Assembly: GCA_937978655.1 (NCBI GenBank)
Contig: CALJUX010000021.1
Location: 1-60,677, forward strand
From: an uncultured Chromatiaceae bacterium
GTDB taxonomy: Bacteria; Pseudomonadota; Gammaproteobacteria; Enterobacterales; Alteromonadaceae
Direction: 5' to 3'
DNA length: 60,677 nucleotides
The position numbers and the translations under genes were made by a program. A model generated the notes under the pieces. It was not told the origin of the DNA and did not search any database. It saw only the letters and a program-made list of their open reading frames with translations. Positions 1 through 9,008 of this stretch are shown here, one piece after another (the stretch's first letter is position 1; each line of letters starts with the position of its first letter).

Positions 1-53
1 GCATACGAGTTGGTGATTCGGGACTGGAGTTCAGACGTGTGCTCTTCCGATCT
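1..53. other. Illumina adapter remnant (artefact)
   Basis: Positions 22-53 match the constant part of the Illumina P7-side index adapter, ending in CTTCCGATCT at 44-53. Positions 1-9 match the flow-cell segment GCATACGAG. The 12 bases between them have the right length for AT + 8-base index + GT, with two mismatches. This is library sequence left on the contig end, not genomic DNA. Genomic sequence starts at about 54. Confidence 0.95.
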
Positions 54-54
54 G

Positions 55-141
55 TATCTGGCACGTGCCCGCCAGCAAGGCAGTATTAAATTAAATGCGT
101 CGGAGCGACAGCAGGCATTGCAGGCTGGTTTTGTGCTCTGA
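55..141 (+). CDS. 3' end of an unidentified gene (partial)
   Basis: An open frame runs out of the adapter junction and ends at TGA 139-141. It gives the last 28 residues of a protein, beginning YLARARQQG and ending QAGFVL. It stops 42 bp before mdtA on the same strand, so it may lie in the same transcript or be the gene just upstream. The tail is charged and looks helical. I do not recognise the family from so short a piece. The 5' part is missing because the contig ends here. Confidence 0.45.
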   Translation, partial: YLARARQQGSIKLNASERQQALQAGFVL

Positions 142-183
142 GCGCAATCGAAGACAGCAAATTTAAGAGTCGGATAGGGACAT

Positions 184-1443
184 ATGCAGTTAAAAACTTT
201 GGTTTCAGGCGCAGTATTGTTGATGGCTGCCGGTGTGGGCGGATATTTGTGGTTACCGCAGGATGAAGGCAACACGGCTGGCGCAGCAGCCACCGCGCCA
301 GCGGCCGGGGGCTCGCAGGCAGGTCAACGCCCGGCAGCAGGAGGCGAAGGCCGCGGCCCTCGTCGCGCCGGTGGCCCTGGCGGCCCGGGTGCTGGCGCCA
401 ATCCCTGGAATGCTGCTGTGCCGGTCCGGGTGATCAGTGCTGAAACCACAGATTTAAAAGTCCAGTTTAAAACTATCGGCACTGCGACCGCGTTAAACAC
501 AGTGCTGGTACAACCGCGCGTGGGCGGGCCGTTATTACAGCTGCATTTTACTGAAGGGCAAAAAGTTGAAGCCGGCCAGCTGCTGGCGGAAATTGACCCG
601 GCACCTTATCAGGTCAAACTGGCGCAGGCCGAAGGTCAGCTGCAGCAAAACGTGGCGCAGCTGAAAAACGCCGAGCTCGACCTCGCACTCTATGAAAAAC
701 TGAAAACGCAGAATTCGATTTCCCGTCAGCAATACAACACGCAGCAGGCGCTGGTGAACCAGCTGAAGGGTTCGTTAAAATCCAATCAGGCGCAAATCGA
801 CGCCGCCAAACTTGAATTATCTTACACCCGCATTGTGGCGCCGATCAGCGGCAAAACCGGTTTACGTAAAGTCGACGCTGGTAATCTGGTGCAGGCCAAT
901 AGCGCGGAAGGCTTAGTCAGCATCACGCAAAGTTCGCCGATTTATGTGGTATTCAGTATCCCGGAAACTCAGCTGCAAAGCCTGCGCCTTGCGGTACAGG
1001 ACCAACAAAAACAACAGCAAAAACTGGTGGTTGAAGCCTGGGACCGCAATGACAAACAGCTGTTGGCAACCGGCGAACTGACCACACTCGACAACCAGAT
1101 TGACCCAGCCACCGGTACGCTGAAACTCAAAGCACAGTTCGCCAATAGCGACGACCAGCTGTTCCCGAACCAGTTCGTGAATGTGCGGCTCAATATCGCC
1201 TCAAGGCCCGGAGCAGTGACTATTCCACAAGACGCCGTGCAATATGGCGCCGACGGCACTTTTATCTATGTGGTTGAAAACAAAAAGGCTCAGCTAAAAA
1301 TGCTCGAGCTGGGTGTGGTCGATAATGGCCGTGTTGAAGTGCGTAGTGGCCTCAAAGGCGGCGACCAGATTGTGATGGAAGGCCTGGACCGGTTAAGACC
1401 CGGCCGGGACGTAGCTGTGGTGCAAAGCAGCCAGCAGGAATAA
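184..1443 (+). CDS. mdtA: RND efflux periplasmic adaptor MdtA
   Basis: Membrane-fusion (HlyD/AcrA family) subunit of a tripartite RND drug exporter, linking the inner-membrane pump to an outer-membrane channel. A hydrophobic anchor spans about residues 6-25. It is followed by an unusual Gly/Ala/Pro/Arg-rich linker (about 31-76), then the lipoyl/barrel-sandwich half (GGPLLQLHFTEGQKV), an alpha-helical hairpin rich in Gln (about 135-200), the second lipoyl half (RIVAPISGKTG) and the beta-barrel. The block EAWDR...TLDNQID..TGT and FPNQFVN is characteristic of MdtA rather than AcrA. The 419-residue length is usual. RBS GATAGGGA precedes ATG 184. mdtB starts 3 bp after the stop, so the genes form one operon. 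No regulator gene is visible beside it. Confidence 0.93.
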   Translation: MQLKTLVSGAVLLMAAGVGGYLWLPQDEGNTAGAAATAPAAGGSQAGQRPAAGGEGRGPRRAGGPGGPGAGANPWNAAVPVRVISAETTDLKVQFKTIGTATALNTVLVQPRVGGPLLQLHFTEGQKVEAGQLLAEIDPAPYQVKLAQAEGQLQQNVAQLKNAELDLALYEKLKTQNSISRQQYNTQQALVNQLKGSLKSNQAQIDAAKLELSYTRIVAPISGKTGLRKVDAGNLVQANSAEGLVSITQSSPIYVVFSIPETQLQSLRLAVQDQQKQQQKLVVEAWDRNDKQLLATGELTTLDNQIDPATGTLKLKAQFANSDDQLFPNQFVNVRLNIASRPGAVTIPQDAVQYGADGTFIYVVENKKAQLKMLELGVVDNGRVEVRSGLKGGDQIVMEGLDRLRPGRDVAVVQSSQQE

Positions 1444-1446
1444 GCC

Positions 1447-4400
1447 ATGCAACTGTCCAAACCTTTTATTCTGCGCCCGGTAGCCACCTCGTTATTGATG
1501 CTGGCGCTGTTGATCGCCGGGATCCTCGGCTGGCGGCAATTGCCGGTCGCGGCGCTGCCACAAGTCGATTATCCAATCATTCAGGTATTTAGCTTTTATC
1601 CGGGCGCAAGCCCGGACGTGATGGCGCGCACTGTCACAGCGCCGCTGGAACGTCGTTTGGGCCAAATTCCCGGCCTGAAACAGATGTCGTCGTCCAGCAG
1701 TGGCGGCGCTTCGGTGCTGACGCTGCAGTTCGCTCTTGTTGTTGATATGGGCGTGGCTGAGCAGGAAGTGCAAGCGGCGATTAACACCGCGAGTTCTTTA
1801 TTGCCCAACGACATGCCAATTCCGCCGGTGTACCGCAAAGTCAATCCGGCCGATGCACCTATTCTGACGCTGGCGGTCAGCGCCAAAGCGATGGCGTTGC
1901 CGCAAGTCTATGATTTGGTGGATACGCGGATGGCGCAGAAGCTGGCACAGGTAAACGGCGTTGGCATGGTGAGCCTGGCTGGTGGCCAGCGTCCGGCGAT
2001 TCGGGTCAAAGCCAACCCATCGGCGTTAGCCGGTTTGGGCCTGACGATGGACAGCCTGCGCAGTGCTATTGTTGCCGCCAATACCAATCAGCCCAAAGGT
2101 AATTTTGACGGCCCGTTTCGCTCTACCATGCTGGAAGTGAACGACCAGCTTAGTTCAACTTCTGAATATGAAGCGCTGATTGTCGCCTTTAAAGGCGATG
2201 CGCCGGTGCGTCTGGGTGATGTCGCCAAAATCGAACAAGGCGCCGAAGACCGCTTTCTGGCGGCCTGGGCTAATCAAAGCGCGGCAGTGCTGATTAATAT
2301 TCAGCGTCAGCCCGGCGCCAACGTCATCGAAGTGACAGATCGGGTACGTCAGTTATTGCCACAGCTGACCGCCACTTTGCCGGCAGAGCTGGATGTGTCC
2401 ATTCTCAGCGACCGCACTGAATCTATCCGCGCCGCAGTGCGTGATGTGCAGCATGAACTGCTGTTTGCCATCGGGCTCGTTATCGCCGTGACTTTTGTAT
2501 TTTTACGCACTATTCCGGCCACTATTATCCCGTCGCTGGCGGTGCCGTTGTCAATTATCGGTACTTTTGCCGTGATGTATCTGCTGGATTTCTCCATCAA
2601 TAACCTGACGCTGATGGCGCTGGTGATCGCGACCGGCTTTGTTGTCGACGACGCCATCGTCATGCTGGAAAACATTGCGCGCCATCGTGAACAAGGCGCG
2701 TCGGCGCTGGATGCGGCGAAAAACGGTGCCAAAGAGATTGGTTTTACGCTGATTTCGTTAACCTTTTCCTTAATTGCCGTGTTAATTCCGCTGCTGTTTA
2801 TGGCCGATGTGGTCGGCCGGTTATTCTTTGAATTTGCTGTGACGCTGGCTGTCGCGATACTGATTTCTTTGCTGGTGTCATTAACGCTGACGCCGATGCT
2901 CTGTGCGCACCTGCTGAAAACCCTACCGCCACATGATGATGGCACTGGGTTTATGGCGCGGGTGATCCGCCGCTACGGCGAGATGCTGCAATGGATTTTG
3001 GCGCATCAAAGATTGGGTATGCTGGCGATGCTCGGCAGTGTGGCCTTAACCGCCGTGCTTTATCTGGCGGTGCCAAAAGGCTTTTTCCCGGTGCAGGACA
3101 GTGGGGTGATCCAGATTGTCACCGAAGCACCGCAGGATATTTCTTTTGCGGCGATGACGGAACGGCAGCAGCAGTTGGCGGCGGCCTTGCAGGACGACCC
3201 AGCGGTGGCGAGCCTGAGTAGTTTTATCGGTGTCGATGGCAGTAATGTCAGCCTCAATGCCGGCCGTATTCAGCTCAATCTGAAATCACACAACGAACGC
3301 GATGAACATGCGCTTGAAGTGATTGACCGGCTGCGGCAAAAAGCGGCGCAGGTGCCGGGGATCACGGCCTGGTTCCAGAGTGTGCAGGAACTCAGTATCG
3401 AAGACAAAATCAGCCGCACTCAATATCAGTTTTCACTGACTTCACCTGATTCTGAAGTCCTGGCGCAGTGGTTGCCGGACCTGATGAGCGCGCTGAAAGC
3501 GCGGCCGGAACTCGCCGATGTGGCGGATGATTTAGCTGAAAACGGCCTGCAGGCGTATGTCGATATCGACCGCACGGCGGCGGCGCGGCTTGGCATTAGC
3601 GTCAGCCAAATCGGCACTGCGCTGCAAAGTGCTTTTGCTCAGCGCCAAATCACTACTTTGTTTACGCAGGCCAATCAATACCGCGTCATTCTGGAAGTCG
3701 ACCCGGAGCAGGCGCAGGGCTTGGATGCGCTGGATAAACTCTTTATTAATACCGCCTCCGGCAGCCCGGTGCCGCTGTCTTCCGTTGCTACAGTGACGCA
3801 AAAACCGGCGCGGCTGTTGATTAACCATCAGGGCCAGTTCCCGGCCGTGACGCTGTCGTTTAACCTGGCCGAAGGCTATTCGCTTGGCGATGCGGTGGCA
3901 GCGATTGAACAAGTGCAGCAGCAGATGCAACTGCCCGCCTCGATGGAACTGACTTTCCAAGGCGCAGCGGAAGCCTTCCGCGCTAGTCTCAGCAATACCT
4001 TGTGGCTGATTCTGGCGGCTGTGGTCACCATGTACATAGTGCTGGGCGTGTTGTACGAGAGCCTTATTCACCCGGTGACCATTTTGTCGACTTTACCTTC
4101 GGCCACTGTGGGCGCGCTGGCGGCATTGTTAATCACCGACCGGCCGCTTGATTTGATTGCGGTCATCGGGATTGTGCTGCTGATTGGCCTGGTGAAGAAA
4201 AACGGCATCATGATGGTCGACTTCGCGCTGGATGCGCAGCGCAGTCGTGGTTTGACGCCACAGCAAGCAATTTATGAAGCGGCGCTGCTGCGTTTCCGGC
4301 CGATTTTGATGACGACGCTGGCTGCCTTGTTTGGTGCTATTCCGCTGTTGCTGGCGACCGGCTCCGGCGCTGAGCTGCGCCAGCCGCTGGGCTTGGTGAT

Positions 4401-4515
4401 GGTTGGTGGTTTGCTGGTCAGCCAGGTTTTAACCTTATTCACCACGCCTGTGGTGTATTTGTGGTTTGACCGGCACCTGAGCCGCAAAACGGCGGTGACG
4501 GCGGAGGCGCTATGA
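1447..4515 (+). CDS. mdtB: RND multidrug efflux permease MdtB
   Basis: Inner-membrane proton-driven RND (HAE-1 family) pump subunit of 1022 residues, the usual length. The proton-relay pair in TM4 is present as D401-D402 within GFVVDDAIVMLENI. The TM10 lysine equivalent to AcrB K940 is K918 within GLVKKNGIMMVDF. Two large periplasmic loops lie between TM1-TM2 and TM7-TM8, and the N-terminus has the typical RPVATSLLM signature. Known MdtB works with MdtC as a heteromultimer (about 2:1 in Escherichia coli), and the tandem second pump gene here supports the same arrangement. It starts 3 bp after mdtA and its stop overlaps the mdtC start (ATGA at 4512-4515), implying translational coupling. Confidence 0.94.
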   Translation: MQLSKPFILRPVATSLLMLALLIAGILGWRQLPVAALPQVDYPIIQVFSFYPGASPDVMARTVTAPLERRLGQIPGLKQMSSSSSGGASVLTLQFALVVDMGVAEQEVQAAINTASSLLPNDMPIPPVYRKVNPADAPILTLAVSAKAMALPQVYDLVDTRMAQKLAQVNGVGMVSLAGGQRPAIRVKANPSALAGLGLTMDSLRSAIVAANTNQPKGNFDGPFRSTMLEVNDQLSSTSEYEALIVAFKGDAPVRLGDVAKIEQGAEDRFLAAWANQSAAVLINIQRQPGANVIEVTDRVRQLLPQLTATLPAELDVSILSDRTESIRAAVRDVQHELLFAIGLVIAVTFVFLRTIPATIIPSLAVPLSIIGTFAVMYLLDFSINNLTLMALVIATGFVVDDAIVMLENIARHREQGASALDAAKNGAKEIGFTLISLTFSLIAVLIPLLFMADVVGRLFFEFAVTLAVAILISLLVSLTLTPMLCAHLLKTLPPHDDGTGFMARVIRRYGEMLQWILAHQRLGMLAMLGSVALTAVLYLAVPKGFFPVQDSGVIQIVTEAPQDISFAAMTERQQQLAAALQDDPAVASLSSFIGVDGSNVSLNAGRIQLNLKSHNERDEHALEVIDRLRQKAAQVPGITAWFQSVQELSIEDKISRTQYQFSLTSPDSEVLAQWLPDLMSALKARPELADVADDLAENGLQAYVDIDRTAAARLGISVSQIGTALQSAFAQRQITTLFTQANQYRVILEVDPEQAQGLDALDKLFINTASGSPVPLSSVATVTQKPARLLINHQGQFPAVTLSFNLAEGYSLGDAVAAIEQVQQQMQLPASMELTFQGAAEAFRASLSNTLWLILAAVVTMYIVLGVLYESLIHPVTILSTLPSATVGALAALLITDRPLDLIAVIGIVLLIGLVKKNGIMMVDFALDAQRSRGLTPQQAIYEAALLRFRPILMTTLAALFGAIPLLLATGSGAELRQPLGLVMVGGLLVSQVLTLFTTPVVYLWFDRHLSRKTAVTAEAL

Positions 4516-7500
4516 AACTCAGTCTGGCGCTGATCCAGCGCCCCATCGCCAGCAGTTTATTGGCGCTCGCTATCGTGCTGCTTGGCTTTTTAAGCTACCG
4601 CGCTTTGCCGGTGTCACCGTTACCAGCGGTGGATTTTCCGATGGTGGTGGTGACCGCCAGTTTGCCGGGTGCCAGTCCGGAGGCTATGGCCGCGACCGTC
4701 GCCACACCGCTGGAGCGCCAGCTTGGCACTATCGCTGGCCTGCGCCGGTTAAGTTCCAGCAGCAATCAGGGCTCAACGCAAATCCGGCTCGAGTTTGATT
4801 TAGACCGCAATGTCGATGAAGCCGCGCGGGAAGTGCAGGCGGCGATCAACACAGTGCGCGGCCAGTTGCCGGCTGGCATGCCGGGCAATCCGACCTACCG
4901 CAAAATGAACCCGTCGCAAATGCCGGTGATGGCGCTGGCGCTGTCGAGCGACAGCCTGCCGGCGTCGGCGTTGTATGACACCGCCGCCACGATTCTGGCA
5001 CAGAAAATTGCGCAAATTCAGGGCGTTGGCGAAGTTGAAGTTACGGGTTCTTCCTTGCCGGCGGTGCGGGTGCAACTGAATCCGTCTTTGCTCAGTCAAT
5101 ATGGTATTGCGCTCGATGAAGTGCGCAGCGCCATCAGCGCGGTCAATTCCAATCTGCCAATAGGAACGCTGGAGCAAGACGATTTACGCTGGCAAATTAA
5201 TCTGAGCCAGACACTTCGAAACGCCGATGATTATGGTGATTTGGTAATTAAATACGTCAATCAGGCAGCTATTCGCTTAAAAGATGTGGCGATCGTCAGT
5301 GATTCGACGGAAAACCGCTACAGTGCCGGCTTTCACAACGACAAACCCGCGGTGATTTTACAAATCAGCCGGCGCAGCGGCGCCAATATCGTCGCCACTA
5401 TCGATGCGATTTACGCGCAGATGCCGGTACTGGAAGCGCTCATTCCGCAGAATTCCAAATTAGCCGTGGTGATGGACCGCAGCCCGGTGATCCGCGCCAC
5501 TTTAGAAGAAGCGCAATTTAGTTTGTTGTTATCGATTGGCCTGGTGGTTGCTGTGGTGCTGCTGTTTTTGCGCAGCATCCGCGTGGCGCTTATTCCGACT
5601 TTGGCCATTCCGGTGTCGCTGATTGGCGCTTTTTGTGTGATGTATGCCTTTGGTTTTTCGCTGAATAACCTGTCGGTGATGGCACTGATTGTCGCGGCGG
5701 GTCTGGTGGTTGACGATGCTATTGTCGTGGTGGAAAACATCAAACGCCATCTGGAGCAGGGCATGTCGCCGTTAAGTGCGGCAAGGCGTGGCGCCAGTGA
5801 AGTTGGCGTCACGCTGATCGCGATGAACCTGGCGCTGGTGGTGGTGTTTTTATCCATTCTGTTTATGGGCGGCTTGGTCGAGCGGCTGTTCCGTGAATTC
5901 TCCATCACGCTGGTCGGCGCTATGTTGATTTCCTTACTGGTGTCGCTGACATTAACGCCGGGTTTGTCGGCGCGGCTGATGGTGCGCGAAGCTGTCAAAA
6001 CGCAACAAGATGGTTTTTTCCAGCGGTTTCAGGCCGGTTATCAGCGCAGTTTGCGCGTGGTATTGCGTTACCGTTATGCCGTAGGTGTGTTGTTACTGGC
6101 ACTGTTCGCTGCGTCTGTCTGGTTATTCCGTACACTGCCCGGTGGCATGTTGCCAGAGCAGGATACCGGCCAGCTCAATGGCTTTGTGCGTGGCGACGAT
6201 GGTTTTTCTTATCAGCTGATGCAGCCCAAAATTGAAGCCTATCGGCAATATTTATTAAAAGATCCGGCTATTGCTGACGTCACAGGCGCCAGTGGCGGCC
6301 AGATGGGCACCAGTAACTCGTTTTTACGCATCCGCTTAAAACCATTAGAAGAGCGCGGCATTTCGGCACAGGAAGTGGTGAACCGGATCCGCAACGGTGC
6401 GCCGAAAATCCCCGGCGGCATGATGTTTTTAAGTGTCGATCAGGATATTCGCCTCGCATCGCCTTTTGCCAGTTCTGACTATGAGCTGCTGCTGATGTCC
6501 GGTGATTTAAAACTATTAAAAAGCTGGTCGAAAAAAATCGCCAAAGCGATGCAGGAGCTGCCTGAGCTGGTGGATGTGAATACGCCCGGTGGCGAAGACA
6601 CGCAGCAAATTGTGCTGACCATTGACCGCGAGGCCGCGCAGCGGCTTGGCGTTGATATGCGCACTGTGGCCACACTGTTGAATAACTCGTTTTCGCAGCG
6701 CCAGGTCGCGACTTTGTATGACGAAATGAACCAATATCGGGTGGTGATGGAATTATTACCCGGCTACACGGCGCAGCCGGAAGTGCTGAAACAGCTGCAG
6801 CTGATTAACAGCCGTGGCGAGCGGGTGCCGTTAAGTGCCATCGCCAGTTACCAGTACGGTCTGTCGAATGACCGTATCCGCCGTGATAATCAATTCGCCG
6901 CGCAAGGTATCGGTTATGCCTTAGCTGAAGGCGTCAGTGCACAGCAAGCCGATGCGGCGCTCGACCGCATGCTGGCCGAACTGATGGTGCCGACGGCGAT
7001 TTATGCCATCAATGGCGAAGATCAGCGCAACGCCGTGTTTAGTCAGGGCGACCAGCTGTGGCTGTTTATCGGTGTAGTGCTGGCGGTGTATTTGCTGCTG
7101 GGGATTTTGTACGAAAGTACCGTGCAGCCGCTGGTGATTTTATCAACTTTGCCTTGTACCGCACTCGGCGCTTTGCTGGCGTTGTATGTCACCGACACCC
7201 CGCTGAATTTAATCGCCCAGCTGGGTTTGTTCCTGCTGATTGGCATTGTGATGAAAAACGCCATTCTGCTGGTCGATTTTGCCCTGGCGGCCGAACGCCA
7301 GCAGGGCCTGTCGCCGCTTGAAGCCATAGTACTGGCCGGTCAGCAGCGGCTTAGGCCAATTCTGATGACCAACTGTGCGGCGATGCTCGGTGCTGTGCCG
7401 CTGTTACTCGGTATGGGCGAGGGGTCAGAACTTCGACAACCGCTCGGCATCAGCATCGTTGGTGGTTTATTACTGAGCCAGCTGTTTACGCTCTACAGCA

Positions 7501-7568
7501 CGCCGGCGGTGTATCTGCTGTTAAGTCGCTTCACCGCTAAAACCCGCTCTGTGCCCGTACCTGCCTGA
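4512..7568 (+). CDS. mdtC: RND multidrug efflux permease MdtC
   Basis: Second RND pump subunit, 1018 residues. The TM4 pair D401-D402 (GLVVDDAIVVVENI) and K915 in TM10 (GIVMKNAILLVDF) are intact, so it should be proton-coupled. In E. coli MdtBC, MdtC is thought to bind and move substrate while MdtB supports proton flow; whether that split holds here cannot be seen. Substrates (in E. coli: bile salts, novobiocin and similar) are likewise not predictable. The start overlaps the mdtB stop by 4 bp. It is the last gene of the operon: E. coli follows with mdtD-baeSR, but here a 223-bp gap and an unrelated gene follow. No TolC-type channel gene is in the window. Confidence 0.94.
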   Translation: MKLSLALIQRPIASSLLALAIVLLGFLSYRALPVSPLPAVDFPMVVVTASLPGASPEAMAATVATPLERQLGTIAGLRRLSSSSNQGSTQIRLEFDLDRNVDEAAREVQAAINTVRGQLPAGMPGNPTYRKMNPSQMPVMALALSSDSLPASALYDTAATILAQKIAQIQGVGEVEVTGSSLPAVRVQLNPSLLSQYGIALDEVRSAISAVNSNLPIGTLEQDDLRWQINLSQTLRNADDYGDLVIKYVNQAAIRLKDVAIVSDSTENRYSAGFHNDKPAVILQISRRSGANIVATIDAIYAQMPVLEALIPQNSKLAVVMDRSPVIRATLEEAQFSLLLSIGLVVAVVLLFLRSIRVALIPTLAIPVSLIGAFCVMYAFGFSLNNLSVMALIVAAGLVVDDAIVVVENIKRHLEQGMSPLSAARRGASEVGVTLIAMNLALVVVFLSILFMGGLVERLFREFSITLVGAMLISLLVSLTLTPGLSARLMVREAVKTQQDGFFQRFQAGYQRSLRVVLRYRYAVGVLLLALFAASVWLFRTLPGGMLPEQDTGQLNGFVRGDDGFSYQLMQPKIEAYRQYLLKDPAIADVTGASGGQMGTSNSFLRIRLKPLEERGISAQEVVNRIRNGAPKIPGGMMFLSVDQDIRLASPFASSDYELLLMSGDLKLLKSWSKKIAKAMQELPELVDVNTPGGEDTQQIVLTIDREAAQRLGVDMRTVATLLNNSFSQRQVATLYDEMNQYRVVMELLPGYTAQPEVLKQLQLINSRGERVPLSAIASYQYGLSNDRIRRDNQFAAQGIGYALAEGVSAQQADAALDRMLAELMVPTAIYAINGEDQRNAVFSQGDQLWLFIGVVLAVYLLLGILYESTVQPLVILSTLPCTALGALLALYVTDTPLNLIAQLGLFLLIGIVMKNAILLVDFALAAERQQGLSPLEAIVLAGQQRLRPILMTNCAAMLGAVPLLLGMGEGSELRQPLGISIVGGLLLSQLFTLYSTPAVYLLLSRFTAKTRSVPVPA

Positions 7569-7791
7569 ACATTCCTGCTGTCTGTGCCTTTTTGGTCTGA
7601 AAATGGCCATCAAGGCACGAATTTTGCCTGAAAATCCAGGGTCCATTCGATGCTGCCTGCAAACACGGCCAGCAGGGTAAAACCTGTGGCGCGCTGATGT
7701 AGTTGCAGCCTGGCTGACTGAACGCCAGACAAAACACTGACAATTTGGTGCCGCCTGGCATCGCACAAGACCGCAGGCGCTGGAGAAATAG

Positions 7792-8931
7792 ATGAAAAAA
7801 GGCTTGGTTATTATTGGTTCGAACCAATACGGCGTGGTATCCGAATTTATCAACGGAATTCGTCAAGATCTTCAATCATTGAATATGACCACTGAGCTAC
7901 TTGATTTAAATTCACAGAGTTCGATTGAATATCAGGCCTCGCGTGAAGACCGGTTTGATGAATTTGATTTTTTCTTCAGTTTTAATGCAGTAGGGTTAGA
8001 TTTATCTTTTAATGGGATGATGTTAACCGAGGTCATGAAAAGAAAACCCGTTTTTGTGTTTTTAGTTGACCATCCTTTGCATCTGATCACCCGCTTTATT
8101 GGTTTAAATGTGATCTTATTGTGTGTTGATCAGGAGCATGTTGGATTTGCTCAGTTGTGTGGGATCCGGGCGCATTTTTTCCCGCATGCAGTGCCTGCCG
8201 ACATGGTTGCCGGACCCACTGAATTTTCAGGCATGGAACATAAAGATGGCATTTTGTTTCCGGCGAGTTATTTTGATACGGCGCAATGGCGCCAGAAATT
8301 GCAGCCGGTCTGGCATCAAGTGGGGCATTTTCTGGAGAATTGTCAGTCCGTCACTCGCTTCATGCAGCACTTACAGGTGTTACCCTCAGGCAATAAACCC
8401 GCAACGGTTGGCTTAGACCACAACATCCAGTTACTTTCAATTTATGCTGACTTTTATATCCGCGGCCGGCAGCGGGAAAAAATTCTGCAACTGTGTCAGG
8501 ACTCTGGCTTAGCCATTACTGTGGTCGGTAATGGCAGTCAGGAATACAAAAACAGATTTCCGTTACATCAATATTTAGATGCTGTGCCATTTAAAAAATT
8601 ATTATCACTGATACAAAGTGCCAGATTTGTACTGCATAACTCGCCGGGTTTTGAATTAGGCCTGCATGAACGCATTGTTTATCCAATGGCGCTAGGGACT
8701 CCGGTTGTCTGTGATTTGTTAGCAAGGCCTGACCGAATTCTGGGTGCTGACTATCAGCTGTTAACCATCAATAATATTGCCGGCATGAATTCAGCGCAGT
8801 ACCTGCAGATCCAACATGAAAATCTGGCGATGATACGCCAGCGTCACACCTGGCGATACCAGTTACAGTCTTTAATGCGTGAGTATCATCTGCTTGCCGA
8901 AACGTCGGCTCAGGCGGTAGCGTCTTGTTAA
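7792..8931 (+). CDS. CgeB/YkvP-like glycosyltransferase-type protein
   Basis: Probable cytoplasmic GT-B-like protein of 379 residues, distantly resembling CgeB/YkvP and the motility-accessory glycosyltransferase-like families. The N-terminal half contains Rossmann-like strands (GLVIIGSN; VFVFLVDHP near 88-97). The C-terminal half has the family-typical block HNSPGFELGLHERIVYPMA-LGTPVV near 285-312, resembling the nucleotide-sugar-binding region in which a conserved HER/E is followed by an ALG.P turn. No signal peptide or membrane segment is visible. The gene is clearly richer in A+T than the adjacent mdtC and ROK genes, which hints at acquisition. It stands alone, with 223 bp upstream and a convergent ROK gene downstream. 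Donor and acceptor are unknown, and catalytic activity is inferred only from fold resemblance. Confidence 0.55.
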   Translation: MKKGLVIIGSNQYGVVSEFINGIRQDLQSLNMTTELLDLNSQSSIEYQASREDRFDEFDFFFSFNAVGLDLSFNGMMLTEVMKRKPVFVFLVDHPLHLITRFIGLNVILLCVDQEHVGFAQLCGIRAHFFPHAVPADMVAGPTEFSGMEHKDGILFPASYFDTAQWRQKLQPVWHQVGHFLENCQSVTRFMQHLQVLPSGNKPATVGLDHNIQLLSIYADFYIRGRQREKILQLCQDSGLAITVVGNGSQEYKNRFPLHQYLDAVPFKKLLSLIQSARFVLHNSPGFELGLHERIVYPMALGTPVVCDLLARPDRILGADYQLLTINNIAGMNSAQYLQIQHENLAMIRQRHTWRYQLQSLMREYHLLAETSAQAVASC

Positions 8932-9008
8932 ACACGATGTAACCGTCGTGGCAGCGGCGCTGGCTTGTGGCCATTTTTTGCCACTGCGCTCAGGCCGCTG
9001 CTGGTTGG

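Noticed and set aside
2349..2945. Long opposite-strand open frames inside mdtB, mdtC and other genes
   Set aside because: They are antisense to strongly conserved genes, have low-complexity Ser/Thr/Arg composition and no RBS; they arise from codon bias.
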